A stretch of DNA of 64,000 nucleotides from Profundicola chukchiensis (GCF_029664245.1 NZ_JANAIE010000003.1:248001-312000), one strand, 5' to 3'; numbered from the stretch's first letter, positions 16,729-25,512 are shown. The notes: generated by a model from the letters alone, not told the origin. Numbers and translations are program-made.

Positions 16729-17337
16729 ATGAATAAAGGTTGTTTAGGTATAGGTGCTGTTGTACTTGTTATAGGTGTTGCTCTTGCTATGTGGGCAGGT
16801 GGTATCTATAATGGATTTGTTACACAAGATGAATCAGTAAAGAACGCTTGGGGTAATGTAGAAACCGATTACCAAAGAAGAAATGATTTAATTGGTAACT
16901 TGGTAGCTACTGTACAAGAAGCAGCTGAATTCGAGAGAGGAACATTAACCGATGTTATCGAGGCTCGAGCTAAAGCTACATCTATTAATTTATCTGCTGA
17001 TGATTTAACAGCTGAAAATATGGCTAAGTTTCAACAAGCTCAAGATGAATTGAATAAAGCCTTTTTAGGCCGTATGAATTTCTTACAAGAGAATTATCCA
17101 CAATTAACAGCAACTGAGCAATTTAGAGATTTATCTGCACAAATTGAAGGTACTGAGAATAGAATTAATGTTTCTCGAAATAGATACAACGAGGCTGTTA
17201 GAGAATACAATAACGAGGTAAGAAAAGTTCCAAATAATATTCTTGCTGGTATTTTCAATTTTGATGTTAAAGAACCATTCTCTTCAGTTGAAGGCGCAGA
17301 TGTTGCTCCAGATGTAAGAGGAGAATTCAACAAATAA
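16729..17337 (+). CDS. lemA: LemA family protein
   Basis: 202 residues. One N-terminal membrane helix (GIGAVVLVIGVALAMWAGGIYNGF) is followed by the LemA helical domain: VKNAWGNVETDYQRRNDLIGNLVATVQEAAEFE, with the central LSAQIEGTENRINVSRNRYNEAVREYNNEVRKVP. LemA proteins are anchored in the inner membrane with the helical bundle outside the cytoplasm in the usual model; the molecular function is unclear. The gene is followed after 2 bases by a TPM-domain gene and then by another, the classic LemA-TPM pairing. Confidence 0.95.
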   Translation: MNKGCLGIGAVVLVIGVALAMWAGGIYNGFVTQDESVKNAWGNVETDYQRRNDLIGNLVATVQEAAEFERGTLTDVIEARAKATSINLSADDLTAENMAKFQQAQDELNKAFLGRMNFLQENYPQLTATEQFRDLSAQIEGTENRINVSRNRYNEAVREYNNEVRKVPNNILAGIFNFDVKEPFSSVEGADVAPDVRGEFNK

Positions 17338-17339
17338 TA

Positions 17340-17780
17340 ATGTCAGAAAATATAGCATCATATTTTAACAAAGCAGAAGAGAATCGCATAATTGATGCGA
17401 TTCAAGCTGCTGAAGCCCAAACTTCGGGAGAATTGAGAGTTCATGTGAGTCACAAAAAAGATGCAGACGCACTTAAGACAACACAAGAATTATTCAATGA
17501 ACTTAGAATGTTCAACACTAGACATAGAAATGGTGTATTAATTCACATTTCTATTGCGTCTAAGGCTTTTGCTATATATGGTGATAAGGGTATCAATAAA
17601 GTGGTTCCAAACAATTTTTGGGAAACTACCCGAAATATAATTCAGGAGCATTTTGTCAATGGTAATATGGTGGAAGGTATTTGCGCTGGCATTGAATCTG
17701 TTGGAGAGCAGCTAAAAGAGCATTTTCCATGGCAAACCGATGATATTAATGAGCTCCCAGATGAAATAACTTATGATTAA
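17340..17780 (+). CDS. TPM domain protein, no signal peptide
   Basis: 146 residues. TPM fold signatures: IIDAIQAAEAQTSGELRVHVSHKK near the start, NGVLIHISIASKAFAIYGDKGINKVVPNNFW in the middle, and VEGICAGIESVGEQLKEHF. TPM domains are named for TLP18.3, Psb32 and MOLO-1; some plant members have phosphatase activity and several relatives act beside membrane complexes. No signal or membrane helix is present, so unlike its neighbour it should be cytoplasmic. It starts 2 bases after lemA and overlaps the next gene by 8 bases, so the three are one translation-coupled operon. Confidence 0.88.
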   Translation: MSENIASYFNKAEENRIIDAIQAAEAQTSGELRVHVSHKKDADALKTTQELFNELRMFNTRHRNGVLIHISIASKAFAIYGDKGINKVVPNNFWETTRNIIQEHFVNGNMVEGICAGIESVGEQLKEHFPWQTDDINELPDEITYD

Positions 17781-18627
17781 GCAAAAACCAACATTTCAAT
17801 TTCCATCACAACTTTATTTTATTATTAGTTGGATTTTCATTTTTGGTTTTTCGGTTATGTCCTATGGGCAATACGTTATTCCAGCTAAACCTAAATCTGA
17901 CGCAAGTTTAGTATTTAATTATTCTCAACAACAGGTTTTAACAGCCCAACAACAACAAGCTTTAAATCAAAAATTAATTGATTATGAAGCTAAAACTTCC
18001 ACACAAATTGCATTAATCATTGTTGAAACTTTAAAAGGTGAAGATCCTAATTTCTTAGGAGCCAAATGGCTAGCTGAATGGGGTATTGGCCAAAAAGACG
18101 AAGACAATGGAATGGTAATTTTAATGAGTTCTAGTGACCGTAAAATTGCAATTCAAAATGGATATGGTTTAGAAGAATACATGACCGATGCTAAAAGTCG
18201 TCAGGTTATTGATAATTTTATTATTCCTTATTTCAAACAAGAAGAATATTATCAAGGATTTGACAATGGTTTAAATGCTATTTTCAAGGTTTTAGACGGA
18301 AAGTTTATTGAAGATGGCTCTGGTTTCGAACAAGGACAAGATGATTTATCTAATAATGACCTATTACAATTCTTTTTTGCTTTATTCGGAATGTTCCTGT
18401 TAATCTGGATACTTAGTCGATTTGGCGGCGGTGGCGGAAAAGGTGGTTCTGGTGGTAGAAGAAGCCCATTTGGCGATGTCATATTCACCGATTTCGGAAG
18501 AAGTACTTGGTCTGGCCGAGGTGGTGGATTTGGTGGTGGATTCGGAAGTGGCGGCTTTGGCGGCGGCGGATTTGGAGGATTCGGCGGCGGAATGGGCGGC
18601 GGTGGCGGTGCCAGCGGTAGTTGGTAA
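17773..18627 (+). CDS. TPM domain protein with membrane helix and glycine-rich tail
   Basis: 284 residues. An N-terminal hydrophobic segment (~13-31, IISWIFIFGFSVMSYGQY) looks like a signal peptide. The TPM domain (~45-175) contains LIDYEAKTSTQIALIIVETLKGED and KIAIQNGYGLEEYMTDA, followed by a membrane helix (~197-215, LLQFFFALFGMFLLIWILS) and a tail of about 65 residues that is over half glycine with GGF and GGG repeats. The tail should be flexible and cytoplasmic if the TPM domain faces the periplasm. It is the Bacteroidota YgcG-like form. The tail makes the DNA locally GC-rich. Confidence 0.9.
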   Translation: MIKQKPTFQFPSQLYFIISWIFIFGFSVMSYGQYVIPAKPKSDASLVFNYSQQQVLTAQQQQALNQKLIDYEAKTSTQIALIIVETLKGEDPNFLGAKWLAEWGIGQKDEDNGMVILMSSSDRKIAIQNGYGLEEYMTDAKSRQVIDNFIIPYFKQEEYYQGFDNGLNAIFKVLDGKFIEDGSGFEQGQDDLSNNDLLQFFFALFGMFLLIWILSRFGGGGGKGGSGGRRSPFGDVIFTDFGRSTWSGRGGGFGGGFGSGGFGGGGFGGFGGGMGGGGGASGSW

Positions 18628-18709
18628 GATTTAACCAAGCCACTTAGGCTCTATACCATTTTGAATACTTGGACTAGTATTTGATTTAATCTCCCCATAA
18701 ATATATCTC

Positions 18710-19570
18710 ATGAAACATTTATTTTTTTCTGTTTTCGTTTTAATATTTAGCCTTTCTTTTGCGCAAAAAGACACAAGGTCGTTCGAACAAATCAATGATT
18801 CTATTTTGCGCGAGGCAAGAACTATTTATACCTATGATAAGGCATTTACTATGTCTATGCAGGCTATCGAAGCACATAGAAAACTTCGAAAATCGGCAGG
18901 AGAGGTTTTAGTTATGCCAAAAAACGACACCGTTTATGCATTGGTTTTTTCTAAGGATAAACCAGAAATGCTTGTTGGTGAAATGAAATTTGGTACGGAC
19001 ATTAGAGACTCAGCAGCTATGGCCGTTACAAGCAGAGCTGCAACTCAAGAGGAATTAGATTATTATGATTTGAAACATCGAATCATGCAAAATGTTCAAT
19101 CTAAATATGATTTAGTTTATGGAGATAAAGAAACCTATCTAAATCCTATTTTCTTTCCTTTTAAAGAGAAAATCCGTGGAAAAGAAGTTCTACTTTATAA
19201 ATTATATTTGACTACAGAATCGAACGCTTCTAATACCTTACCTTTTGGTCAAGATTATATGTTTATCGCCACTCCCGAAGGAAAAGTGATTTATAATTTA
19301 CAATTCAATCCTTATATGCCATTGCCCATCTCCAATGAAATGTTAGAAACTACCATGGCATCCATAGAATATCCAGAGCGTGAACCTTATATTACACCCA
19401 CGGACATATATTTATTTAATAAATATGGCGCCGCTAAAGGTTTAAACATTTTGCAAGTAACATCTACAGCCTTTGGTATTATTTTCCAATATGATTGGGA
19501 TCGAGAAGAATTAAATGTAATGATGCCTGAACCTGAGGAAGAGGAAGAAGAAACATTGGTAGAGGAGTAA
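18710..19570 (+). CDS. exported protein of unknown function
   Basis: 286 residues. The signal peptide is clear (MKHLFFSVFVLIFSLSFAQ), so the protein is exported. The mature part starts with a helical stretch (FEQINDSILREARTIYTYDKAFTMSMQAIEAHRKLRKSA), continues with mixed strands, and ends in an acidic tail (PEPEEEEEETLVEE). I recognise no family and no catalytic motif. It follows the lemA-TPM operon after 82 bases and is followed by two further lipoprotein genes and dgkA, all on the same strand, which suggests an envelope role but not more. Confidence 0.8.
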   Translation: MKHLFFSVFVLIFSLSFAQKDTRSFEQINDSILREARTIYTYDKAFTMSMQAIEAHRKLRKSAGEVLVMPKNDTVYALVFSKDKPEMLVGEMKFGTDIRDSAAMAVTSRAATQEELDYYDLKHRIMQNVQSKYDLVYGDKETYLNPIFFPFKEKIRGKEVLLYKLYLTTESNASNTLPFGQDYMFIATPEGKVIYNLQFNPYMPLPISNEMLETTMASIEYPEREPYITPTDIYLFNKYGAAKGLNILQVTSTAFGIIFQYDWDREELNVMMPEPEEEEEETLVEE

Positions 19571-19633
19571 TCTTCTTCATCAAATAACCATAAAACCTAC
19601 TCGAAAGAAATTCTTTCACCTAAAACCACGCTT

Positions 19634-20449
19634 ATGAAATTAGCACTAATATTTATGTTGTTCCTTGCAGTTGGTTGTGGTGGAGACAGCGCCGACGGAT
19701 CAGTTCATAGTATTGCTGAACCTCAACCCCAATTAGCTAAATATAGCGATGAAAACCAGGAGCAAAATCAGACACAAGATATTGCATCCATAGAACAAAT
19801 GTTGATTAAAACAGGTTTTATCACTTTTCAAGTGGGAGATGTTGAGGCCAAACATCAAGAGATCTTAAATTCTCTGAAGGAATTTGATGCCTATGTTGTA
19901 ACAGATCAAAACTATAGTCAATCCAATAGAATTACTTACTCGACTCAAATTCGAGTTCCTAAACAAAATTTTGATGGATTTCTGGACGAAGTTTTAAAAG
20001 GAGCTCAGCGCATAGATCATAAAACTATTTCTGTTGAAGATGTTACCGAAGAGTTCGTTGATGTTAAAGCTAGATTAAAAACAAAGCGTGAACTTGAAGC
20101 AAGATATTTAGAACTCCTAAAAAAGGCCAATACAGTTAGTGAAATGCTTGAAATAGAAAAGCAGATCGGCGAGCTACAATCTGAACTAGAGTCTTATGAG
20201 GGAAGGATTAAGTATTTACAATCTCAAGTACAATATTCCACATTGAATCTAGAATATTATGAAAGCTTAAGTGTTGGAAATCAATTTGGACAAGAAATTA
20301 AAAACGGTGTTAAAAATGGTTGGAATAACCTTATTTGGTTCTTTATAGGATTGATTAATATTTGGCCGTTTGTTTTAATCATAAGCATATTAATTTACCT
20401 ATTTATCCGTTATAGAAGAAGGAGAAGAAACCGCAAGATAAAAGAGTAG
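19634..20449 (+). CDS. DUF4349 lipoprotein
   Basis: 271 residues. Lipoprotein signal with the cysteine at residue 15 (LAVGC). The mature protein follows the DUF4349 pattern: MLIKTGFITFQVGDVEAKHQEILNSLKEFDAYV, then STQIRVPKQNFDGFLDEV, VTEEFVDVKARLKTKRELEARYLELLKKANTVSEMLEIEKQIGELQSELE (coiled coil) and a C-terminal membrane helix (~232-256) ending in a very basic tail RYRRRRRNRK. It is thus anchored at both ends, lipid at the N terminus and helix at the C terminus, and would lie in the periplasm at the inner membrane. Function unknown. Confidence 0.88.
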   Translation: MKLALIFMLFLAVGCGGDSADGSVHSIAEPQPQLAKYSDENQEQNQTQDIASIEQMLIKTGFITFQVGDVEAKHQEILNSLKEFDAYVVTDQNYSQSNRITYSTQIRVPKQNFDGFLDEVLKGAQRIDHKTISVEDVTEEFVDVKARLKTKRELEARYLELLKKANTVSEMLEIEKQIGELQSELESYEGRIKYLQSQVQYSTLNLEYYESLSVGNQFGQEIKNGVKNGWNNLIWFFIGLINIWPFVLIISILIYLFIRYRRRRRNRKIKE

Positions 20450-20510
20450 AAAGCTTTTATAGTGGTGAATTTTTGATTAATTACTTACATTAGTACTAAA
20501 TTATATTGAT

Positions 20511-21173
20511 ATGAAGCTTAATAAAATAGCGATTTTGTTTTTGTTAACTGGACTTGTTTGGAGTTGCGACACCAAAAAAGAAGAAAGTATCGACGATGTT
20601 AAACTTCCTGAAGAAATGATTGAAGTTGAGACTGAGAAACCAAGTCGAGCTTATACGCTTGAAAAGCAAAATAATTGGGTGGATTATTATTCACAAAACG
20701 TAAAAGGCTTTAGTCTAAATAATTTTGTGAAAGACGAATCATTTAAGATTGTTAGAAATGAAAGTAATATTACTCCTATTTGGAGCAAAGATTTCAAGCC
20801 TGTTTACAAGCAATTTTTAGCATTCAATGCAGATTCCACTAAATACATCGATATCGACAGTTACAAATGGGGATTTGATGATCAAGGTGAATTAATTGTT
20901 GGACCAGATCAAGAGATTGTTTTAGTAGATGTGGCTAACAAAAAAACAGAGCGAATTTTATTTTATGGACCTTCTTTTTGGGTAGAAGAAGCTTATTTCA
21001 AAAATGATTCTATTGTTGTTTTACTAGAAAATTCAACAGATAATAAGCCTGCTTATCAAGAAATCAATATAAATCAAAACAAATCTGACTATTATATTTA
21101 TAAAGACGAACTAGAATTTCAATCTGAATACCTAAAAGACAGAGTTACAGAAATTTACAATAGTCGTATGTAA
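20511..21173 (+). CDS. lipoprotein of unknown function
   Basis: 220 residues with a lipoprotein signal (cysteine at residue 19, LVWSC). A short charged linker (KKEESIDDVKLPEEM) precedes a domain of beta strands (FLAFNADSTKYIDIDSYKWGFDDQGELIVGPDQEIVLVDV, then KTERILFYGPSFWVEEAYF). The alternation of strands and NDS-type turns suggests a beta-propeller-like or lipocalin-like fold, but I cannot assign a family. Its stop overlaps the dgkA start by one base (TAATG), so it is translated together with the membrane lipid kinase. Confidence 0.8.
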   Translation: MKLNKIAILFLLTGLVWSCDTKKEESIDDVKLPEEMIEVETEKPSRAYTLEKQNNWVDYYSQNVKGFSLNNFVKDESFKIVRNESNITPIWSKDFKPVYKQFLAFNADSTKYIDIDSYKWGFDDQGELIVGPDQEIVLVDVANKKTERILFYGPSFWVEEAYFKNDSIVVLLENSTDNKPAYQEININQNKSDYYIYKDELEFQSEYLKDRVTEIYNSRM

Positions 21174-21559
21174 TGGAAAAACCAAAATTGTCTGACAACT
21201 TTTTCCTTAATCGCTGGCAAAGTATGGGTTATGCTTTCAAGGGTTTCTTTTATTTGATTAGAAATGAAAAGGCGATTCAGGTTCACTTTTCCATGAGTTT
21301 AATCTTTATCGTATTAGGCTTTGTATTTCAACTGTCCTTTTATGAGTGGCTCTTTCAAATTTTAGCATTAGGTTTAATACTTTCCATCGAAGGTTTAAAT
21401 ACGGCTATTGAAGAAATATGTGACTTTATCCATCCTGACTTTCACGATAAGATTGGTAAAATAAAAGATATTTCAGCGGGAGCTGTGACTTTTGCGGCAC
21501 TGACTGGCTACATCAGTCTAATACTAATATATTCCTCAAAAATCATCGAGTTAAGCTAA
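21173..21559 (+). CDS. dgkA: diacylglycerol/undecaprenol kinase family protein
   Basis: 128 residues with three predicted membrane helices. The core motif EGLNTAIEEICDF is the DgkA active-site segment (E-x-x-N-T-A-I-E), and KIKDISAGAVTFAALTGYI matches the KDxxAGAV segment. The enzyme phosphorylates diacylglycerol or undecaprenol at the inner membrane with ATP; in most Gram-positives it acts on undecaprenol, and which applies here is open. N-terminal FLNRWQSMGYAFKGFFYLIRNEKAIQVH is typical. It is translation-coupled to the upstream lipoprotein. Confidence 0.92.
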   Translation: MEKPKLSDNFFLNRWQSMGYAFKGFFYLIRNEKAIQVHFSMSLIFIVLGFVFQLSFYEWLFQILALGLILSIEGLNTAIEEICDFIHPDFHDKIGKIKDISAGAVTFAALTGYISLILIYSSKIIELS

Positions 21560-21650
21560 TAGGTTGTTAACTTAATTTGCTTTATTTTTTCATATTTTTA
21601 ATTTTGGTATATTTTTTATGCTATATTAGTATAATATTAAAAATACAATT

Positions 21651-21875
21651 ATGAAAAATCAGGTTTTAACTAAGGTAAATTATTTATTTATAGGTTTGAT
21701 GTTGTTTCTAGCTTCGCCTTTAGCTTTTGCTCAAGAAAAAGATATAAATATTAATGTTAATAATGGTGAAGAATCAATACCAGAAGATTGGATGAGCAAT
21801 CCTCTATATTGGGTAATTGGTGGTTTAGTTTTATTACTAATTATCGCCATTATTGCTCGCGGGAGTAGAAAGTAA
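21651..21875 (+). CDS. small exported membrane protein, unknown
   Basis: 74 residues. A signal peptide (~1-28, ending LAFAQ), a short acidic segment of about 20 residues (EKDININVNNGEESIPEDW), then a membrane helix (~52-70, WVIGGLVLLLIIAIIAR) and a basic end (GSRK). The expected topology is a short periplasmic segment with the C terminus in the cytoplasm. No family recognised. It stands alone, with a terminator 25 bases downstream and AT-rich DNA upstream. Confidence 0.7.
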   Translation: MKNQVLTKVNYLFIGLMLFLASPLAFAQEKDININVNNGEESIPEDWMSNPLYWVIGGLVLLLIIAIIARGSRK

Positions 21876-21899
21876 AATTTTTTAAATGTAAGCATACCA

Positions 21900-21926
21900 A
21901 AGCCTGATTCACGTCAGGCTTTTTTT
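21900..21926 (+). terminator. rho-independent terminator
   Basis: Inverted repeat AAGCCTGA (21900-21907) and TCAGGCTT (21914-21921) with a 6-base loop, directly followed by a T run. It ends the small membrane protein gene. Confidence 0.9.
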
Positions 21927-21939
21927 GGTAAGGCTTTTG

Positions 21940-21947
21940 TACCTTTA
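21940..21947 (+). promoter_or_regulatory. -7-like box of the thioesterase gene
   Basis: TACCTTTA, one base from TAnnTTTG. Five bases separate it from the ATG at 21953, and a terminator lies just upstream, so a promoter is needed here. Confidence 0.45.
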
Positions 21948-21952
21948 CAATT

Positions 21953-22426
21953 ATGGAAAATGGCAAAGTAACTTTTCAATTTTTAAGCGAACCAACCGAC
22001 ATTAACTACGGTGGTAAAGTGCACGGTGGAGCTGTTATGAAATGGATTGACCAGGTTGGATATTCCTGTGCAAGTCTTTGGTCTGAATCCTATTGCGTTA
22101 CTGTTTATGTAGGTGGAATCCGTTTTTACAAGCCAATCCTAATTGGAGATATCGTTAAAATTAAAGCTGAAATTATCTACACTGGAAATTCGAGTATGCA
22201 CATCGCCATTGATGTATTTTCCAAAAAAGTTACAGAAAGTAAATTTGAGCATAAAACTCATTGTATCGTCGTGTTTGTTGCTATAGATGAAAACGGAAAA
22301 TCTGTAAAAGTTCCTAAATGGGAACCTACTACAGAAGCTGAAATAGAAAAAGAAAAGTATGCTATTAAATTGATGAATCTGAGAAGAAACATCGAGGATG
22401 AAATGAGTCCTTTTTTACAACAATAA
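21953..22426 (+). CDS. acyl-CoA thioesterase (hot-dog fold)
   Basis: 157 residues. The hot-dog core is visible: DINYGGKVHGGAVMKWIDQVGYSCASLW, matching the N-x-x-G-x-x-x-G-G-x-x-x-x-x-x-D motif of YciA/BFIT-type acyl-CoA thioesterases, with the central aspartate as likely catalytic residue, followed by VGGIRFYKPILIGDIVKIKAEII. It would hydrolyse acyl-CoA to free fatty acid and CoA. The C-terminal ~40 residues are a charged helix. Its own promoter lies immediately upstream; rarA follows after 27 bases. Confidence 0.88.
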   Translation: MENGKVTFQFLSEPTDINYGGKVHGGAVMKWIDQVGYSCASLWSESYCVTVYVGGIRFYKPILIGDIVKIKAEIIYTGNSSMHIAIDVFSKKVTESKFEHKTHCIVVFVAIDENGKSVKVPKWEPTTEAEIEKEKYAIKLMNLRRNIEDEMSPFLQQ

Positions 22427-22443
22427 TCCTAAATTACTAAAGA

Positions 22444-22452
22444 TATCTTTTG
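22444..22452 (+). promoter_or_regulatory. -7-like box of rarA
   Basis: TATCTTTTG, the TAnnTTTG element with one extra T, ends one base before the rarA ATG at 22454. If used, the mRNA would be leaderless or start inside the gene; it may also be coincidental. Confidence 0.3.
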
Positions 22453-22453
22453 T

Positions 22454-23734
22454 ATGAATAAGCCATTGGCAGAGCGAATGCGTCCGACTAATTTAGAAAA
22501 TTACATCAACCAAACACACTTGGTAGGAGAAGGCGCGCCTATTAAATCTATGTTAGATGCCAAAAGGCTGTTGTCTATGATTCTTTGGGGACCTCCTGGC
22601 ACGGGAAAGACTACCTTAGCACAATTAATTGCTGAGCTTTCAGGAAGAAAATTCTATACACTTTCAGCAATTTCAAGCGGAGTTAAAGATGTTAGAGAAG
22701 TAATAGATAAAGCTAAAAACCAAACTTTATTTTCAGGAGATGGACAACCTATTTTATTTATTGATGAGATTCATCGTTTCAATAAATCCCAACAAGACTC
22801 TTTGTTAGGTGCTGTTGAAAAAGGTTTTATTACACTCATTGGTGCCACTACAGAGAACCCAAGCTTTGAAGTCGTCCCTGCTCTATTAAGTCGTTGTCAG
22901 GTATATGTTTTAAAAGAACTATCTAAAGTTGATTTAGAATCATTGCTTCATAATGCCATTGAAAAGGATGAAATTTTAAGCCAAAAGAAGATTGAACTAA
23001 GAGAAACTAATGCCCTATTGCGCTATTCAGGTGGTGATGCGCGTAAAGTTTTAAATGGATTAGAACTGGTGGTAAGTAGTTTTGGTTTAAAGGAGGAAAT
23101 AATCATTACAGATGAGGTTGTATTAGAAAAAATTCAACAAAATATGGTTCGCTATGATAAGACTGGCGAACAGCATTATGATATTATTTCTGCATTTATT
23201 AAATCCATCAGAGGAAGCGACCCGAATGCAGCTGTTTATTGGCTTGCACGAATGTTAGAAGGTGGAGAGGATTTAAAATTTATAGCTAGAAGACTTTTAA
23301 TTTTAGCCTCAGAAGACATTGGAAATGCAAATCCAACGGCCTTAATTTTAGCTAACAACACTTTCCAAGCTGTTTCTACGATTGGTTACCCAGAAGCTAG
23401 GATTGTTTTATCACAATGCGCAGTATATTTAGCCAATTCTCCAAAAAGCAACTCTACTTACGAGGCCATCAATATCGCTCAACAGCAAGTGAGAGCAACC
23501 GGAGATTTATCGGTTCCTTTGCATTTACGGAATGCACCGACCAAATTAATGAAAGATTTAGATTACGGGAAAGATTATAAATATGCTCACGCACATCGAG
23601 ATAATTTTGCTGAGCAAGAGTTTTTACCAAAAGAGATTGCTGGCACCAAGTTCTATGAACCAGGTAAAAACGCCAGGGAAGAACACGATCGAAATTTCTT
23701 GAAATCTAGATGGAAGGATAAGTATAATTATTAA
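22454..23734 (+). CDS. rarA: replication-associated recombination protein A (RarA/MgsA)
   Basis: 426 residues, an AAA+ ATPase close to clamp-loader subunits that acts at stalled replication forks. Walker [11 protein letters not shown] is at 45-54, Walker [12 protein letters not shown], sensor 1 [21 protein letters not shown], and sensor 2 in [13 protein letters not shown]. The C-terminal part with [33 protein letters not shown] is the RarA tetramerisation domain. Followed after 21 bases by the EEP phosphatase gene and then deoC. Confidence 0.96.
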   Translation: MNKPLAERMRPTNLENYINQTHLVGEGAPIKSMLDAKRLLSMILWGPPGTGKTTLAQLIAELSGRKFYTLSAISSGVKDVREVIDKAKNQTLFSGDGQPILFIDEIHRFNKSQQDSLLGAVEKGFITLIGATTENPSFEVVPALLSRCQVYVLKELSKVDLESLLHNAIEKDEILSQKKIELRETNALLRYSGGDARKVLNGLELVVSSFGLKEEIIITDEVVLEKIQQNMVRYDKTGEQHYDIISAFIKSIRGSDPNAAVYWLARMLEGGEDLKFIARRLLILASEDIGNANPTALILANNTFQAVSTIGYPEARIVLSQCAVYLANSPKSNSTYEAINIAQQQVRATGDLSVPLHLRNAPTKLMKDLDYGKDYKYAHAHRDNFAEQEFLPKEIAGTKFYEPGKNAREEHDRNFLKSRWKDKYNY

Positions 23735-23755
23735 TTAAAAAATTTAGTTTTATAT

Positions 23756-24715
23756 ATGTCGTCACTCTACACTATAGCTTTTTACAACACAGAAAACCTA
23801 TTTGATACTTCTAATGATAAGAAGCTTCTAGACGATGATTTTTCGCCTAAGGGAAGAAGAAAATGGACTCAAAAGAGATATGACAACAAAATCATGAAGC
23901 TCTCTACTGCCATTTCTAAAATAGGCCTAGATGAAACCTCTCATCCACCAAGCATTGTTGGCTTAGCAGAAATTGAGAACTCCGATGTGATTGAGGACTT
24001 AATCGATAATCAATACCTCGGAAAAGACACATATGGCTATGTACACTACGATTCCACCGATGAGAGAGGAATGGATGTAGGTTTGATTTATAATAAAAAT
24101 GTATTTTCTGTAGAGCACTCAGAAGTTTTAAATCCTCCCATGATTTATAATGGTGATGGAAGAGATAGAACTAGAGATGTGCTTTATGTAAAAGGTAAAT
24201 TGGCGGATCAATTGATTCATGTTTTTGTGGTTCATATGCCTTCTAGGCGAGAAGAAAATGTTAACAGCCCCAAACGACATGTAATTGCTGAGAAATTGAG
24301 CCTTCATGTAAAAGAAATTCAGGATAGAGAAGAAAATCCTCATATTGTAATTTTAGGTGACTTCAATGCTGATCCAACTGCGGATTCAATAAAGAAATTC
24401 TTTCATACAGAACCCCATAGAAACCTACAAGATAAATATAGCTTCCATAATCCTATGGAGGATTTAGAAAATAAAGGTCATTTTACTAACTTACATCAGA
24501 AAGATAAGTTATTGTTTGATCAAATGTTATTTTCGTTCGGGTTTTTCACAGATAATACAAAGATTAATTTAGTTGAAACCCATGTTTTTAATCCATTTTT
24601 TCTACAAGAATGGGATAAAAAATACGAAGGACAACCCTTTAGAACTTATGTGGGAAGTAAGTATTTAGGTGGATACAGTGATCATTTCCCTATTTATTCA
24701 ATTTTAAAAATATAA
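23756..24715 (+). CDS. endonuclease/exonuclease/phosphatase family protein
   Basis: 319 residues with no signal peptide. The EEP fold motifs appear in order: AFYNTENLFDT, GLAEIENSDVIEDL (catalytic glutamate), DVGLIYNKNVF, VHMPSRREENVNSP, VILGDFNADPTADS (metal and catalytic aspartate-asparagine) and the final GGYSDHFPIYSIL (catalytic His). Members act as nucleases, sphingomyelinases or inositol phosphatases; the substrate is unknown. The cytoplasmic location and position between rarA and deoC are consistent with a nucleic-acid substrate, but that is a guess. Confidence 0.88.
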   Translation: MSSLYTIAFYNTENLFDTSNDKKLLDDDFSPKGRRKWTQKRYDNKIMKLSTAISKIGLDETSHPPSIVGLAEIENSDVIEDLIDNQYLGKDTYGYVHYDSTDERGMDVGLIYNKNVFSVEHSEVLNPPMIYNGDGRDRTRDVLYVKGKLADQLIHVFVVHMPSRREENVNSPKRHVIAEKLSLHVKEIQDREENPHIVILGDFNADPTADSIKKFFHTEPHRNLQDKYSFHNPMEDLENKGHFTNLHQKDKLLFDQMLFSFGFFTDNTKINLVETHVFNPFFLQEWDKKYEGQPFRTYVGSKYLGGYSDHFPIYSILKI

Positions 24716-24718
24716 CTC

Positions 24719-25459
24719 ATGAACATAAAGGATTATTTAGACTCAACCTACCTCAAAACCCCTGAACAATCTGGTTTAACTAAGAAAGAAACTTGGGAAC
24801 AGGTTAAGAAATTAACCGAAGAGGCCATAGAGAATGGACTTTACGCCGTAATGATTCGTCCTGAATTTGTAAAAAAAACACGCAAATTAATTGATGACAA
24901 AAAGAGCAAAGTCGTATTAGGGACAGTAATTTCATTCCATCAAGGTACTTTAGATACAGAATCAAAAATAGCAGAAGCGAAACAAGCCATTGCAGATGGT
25001 GCCGATGAATTAGATTTTGTAATTAATTATAAATCTTATAAAAGTGGAAATCTAAATGGAGTTGCAGAAGAAGTTAAGCTTTGTAATGAGTTTGTATTAG
25101 GAAAAAACAAAGTTATTAAGTGGATTATTGAAGCTGCTGCGCTTAACGATGAGCAAATCATTGGTCTTACAAAACTCATTAAATCCGTAACCAAAGAATA
25201 CAATCCAGGACAAGAAGACAAAGTTTTTATTAAGTCATCTACTGGCTTTTATAAAACAAGTGATGGGAAGCCAAACGGAGCCACCCCACACAATATAAAA
25301 TTAATGCTAGACAATGCTGGGGATTTACCGGTAAAGGCTGCTGGTGGCGTTAGAAACTATCAAGAAGCTAAAGCTATGGTAGATCTTGGTGTGAAAAGAA
25401 TCGGAACTTCATCTGCTTTAGCTATTGCTAATGGAGAAGAAAGCTCCGGAGATTATTAG
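24719..25459 (+). CDS. deoC: deoxyribose-phosphate aldolase
   Basis: 246 residues. Cleaves 2-deoxyribose 5-phosphate to glyceraldehyde 3-phosphate and acetaldehyde in deoxynucleoside breakdown. Motifs: IADGADELDFVINY, KWIIEAAALNDEQI, VFIKSSTGF with the Schiff-base lysine, and VKAAGGVRNYQEA near the C terminus. The N-terminal YLDSTYLKTPEQSGLTKK is shorter than in other family groups. It begins 3 bases after the EEP gene and ends 24 bases before a symmetric terminator shared with the convergent SGNH gene. Confidence 0.95.
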   Translation: MNIKDYLDSTYLKTPEQSGLTKKETWEQVKKLTEEAIENGLYAVMIRPEFVKKTRKLIDDKKSKVVLGTVISFHQGTLDTESKIAEAKQAIADGADELDFVINYKSYKSGNLNGVAEEVKLCNEFVLGKNKVIKWIIEAAALNDEQIIGLTKLIKSVTKEYNPGQEDKVFIKSSTGFYKTSDGKPNGATPHNIKLMLDNAGDLPVKAAGGVRNYQEAKAMVDLGVKRIGTSSALAIANGEESSGDY

Positions 25460-25482
25460 GAATTAAAAATTATAGAAATAAA

Positions 25483-25512
25483 AAAAGGGCTAATCGATCG
25501 ATTAGCCCTTTT
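25483..25512. terminator. bidirectional terminator between deoC and the SGNH gene
   Basis: A perfect 22-base palindrome (25487-25508), GGGCTAAT-CGATCG-ATTAGCCC, flanked by AAAAAA on the left and TTTT on the right, so it can end transcription from both directions. Confidence 0.9.

Noticed and set aside
18252-18638. A proline-rich frame on the minus strand of 128 codons
   Set aside because: It is the complement of the glycine-rich tail of the TPM protein; the proline run is a mirror of GGx codons.
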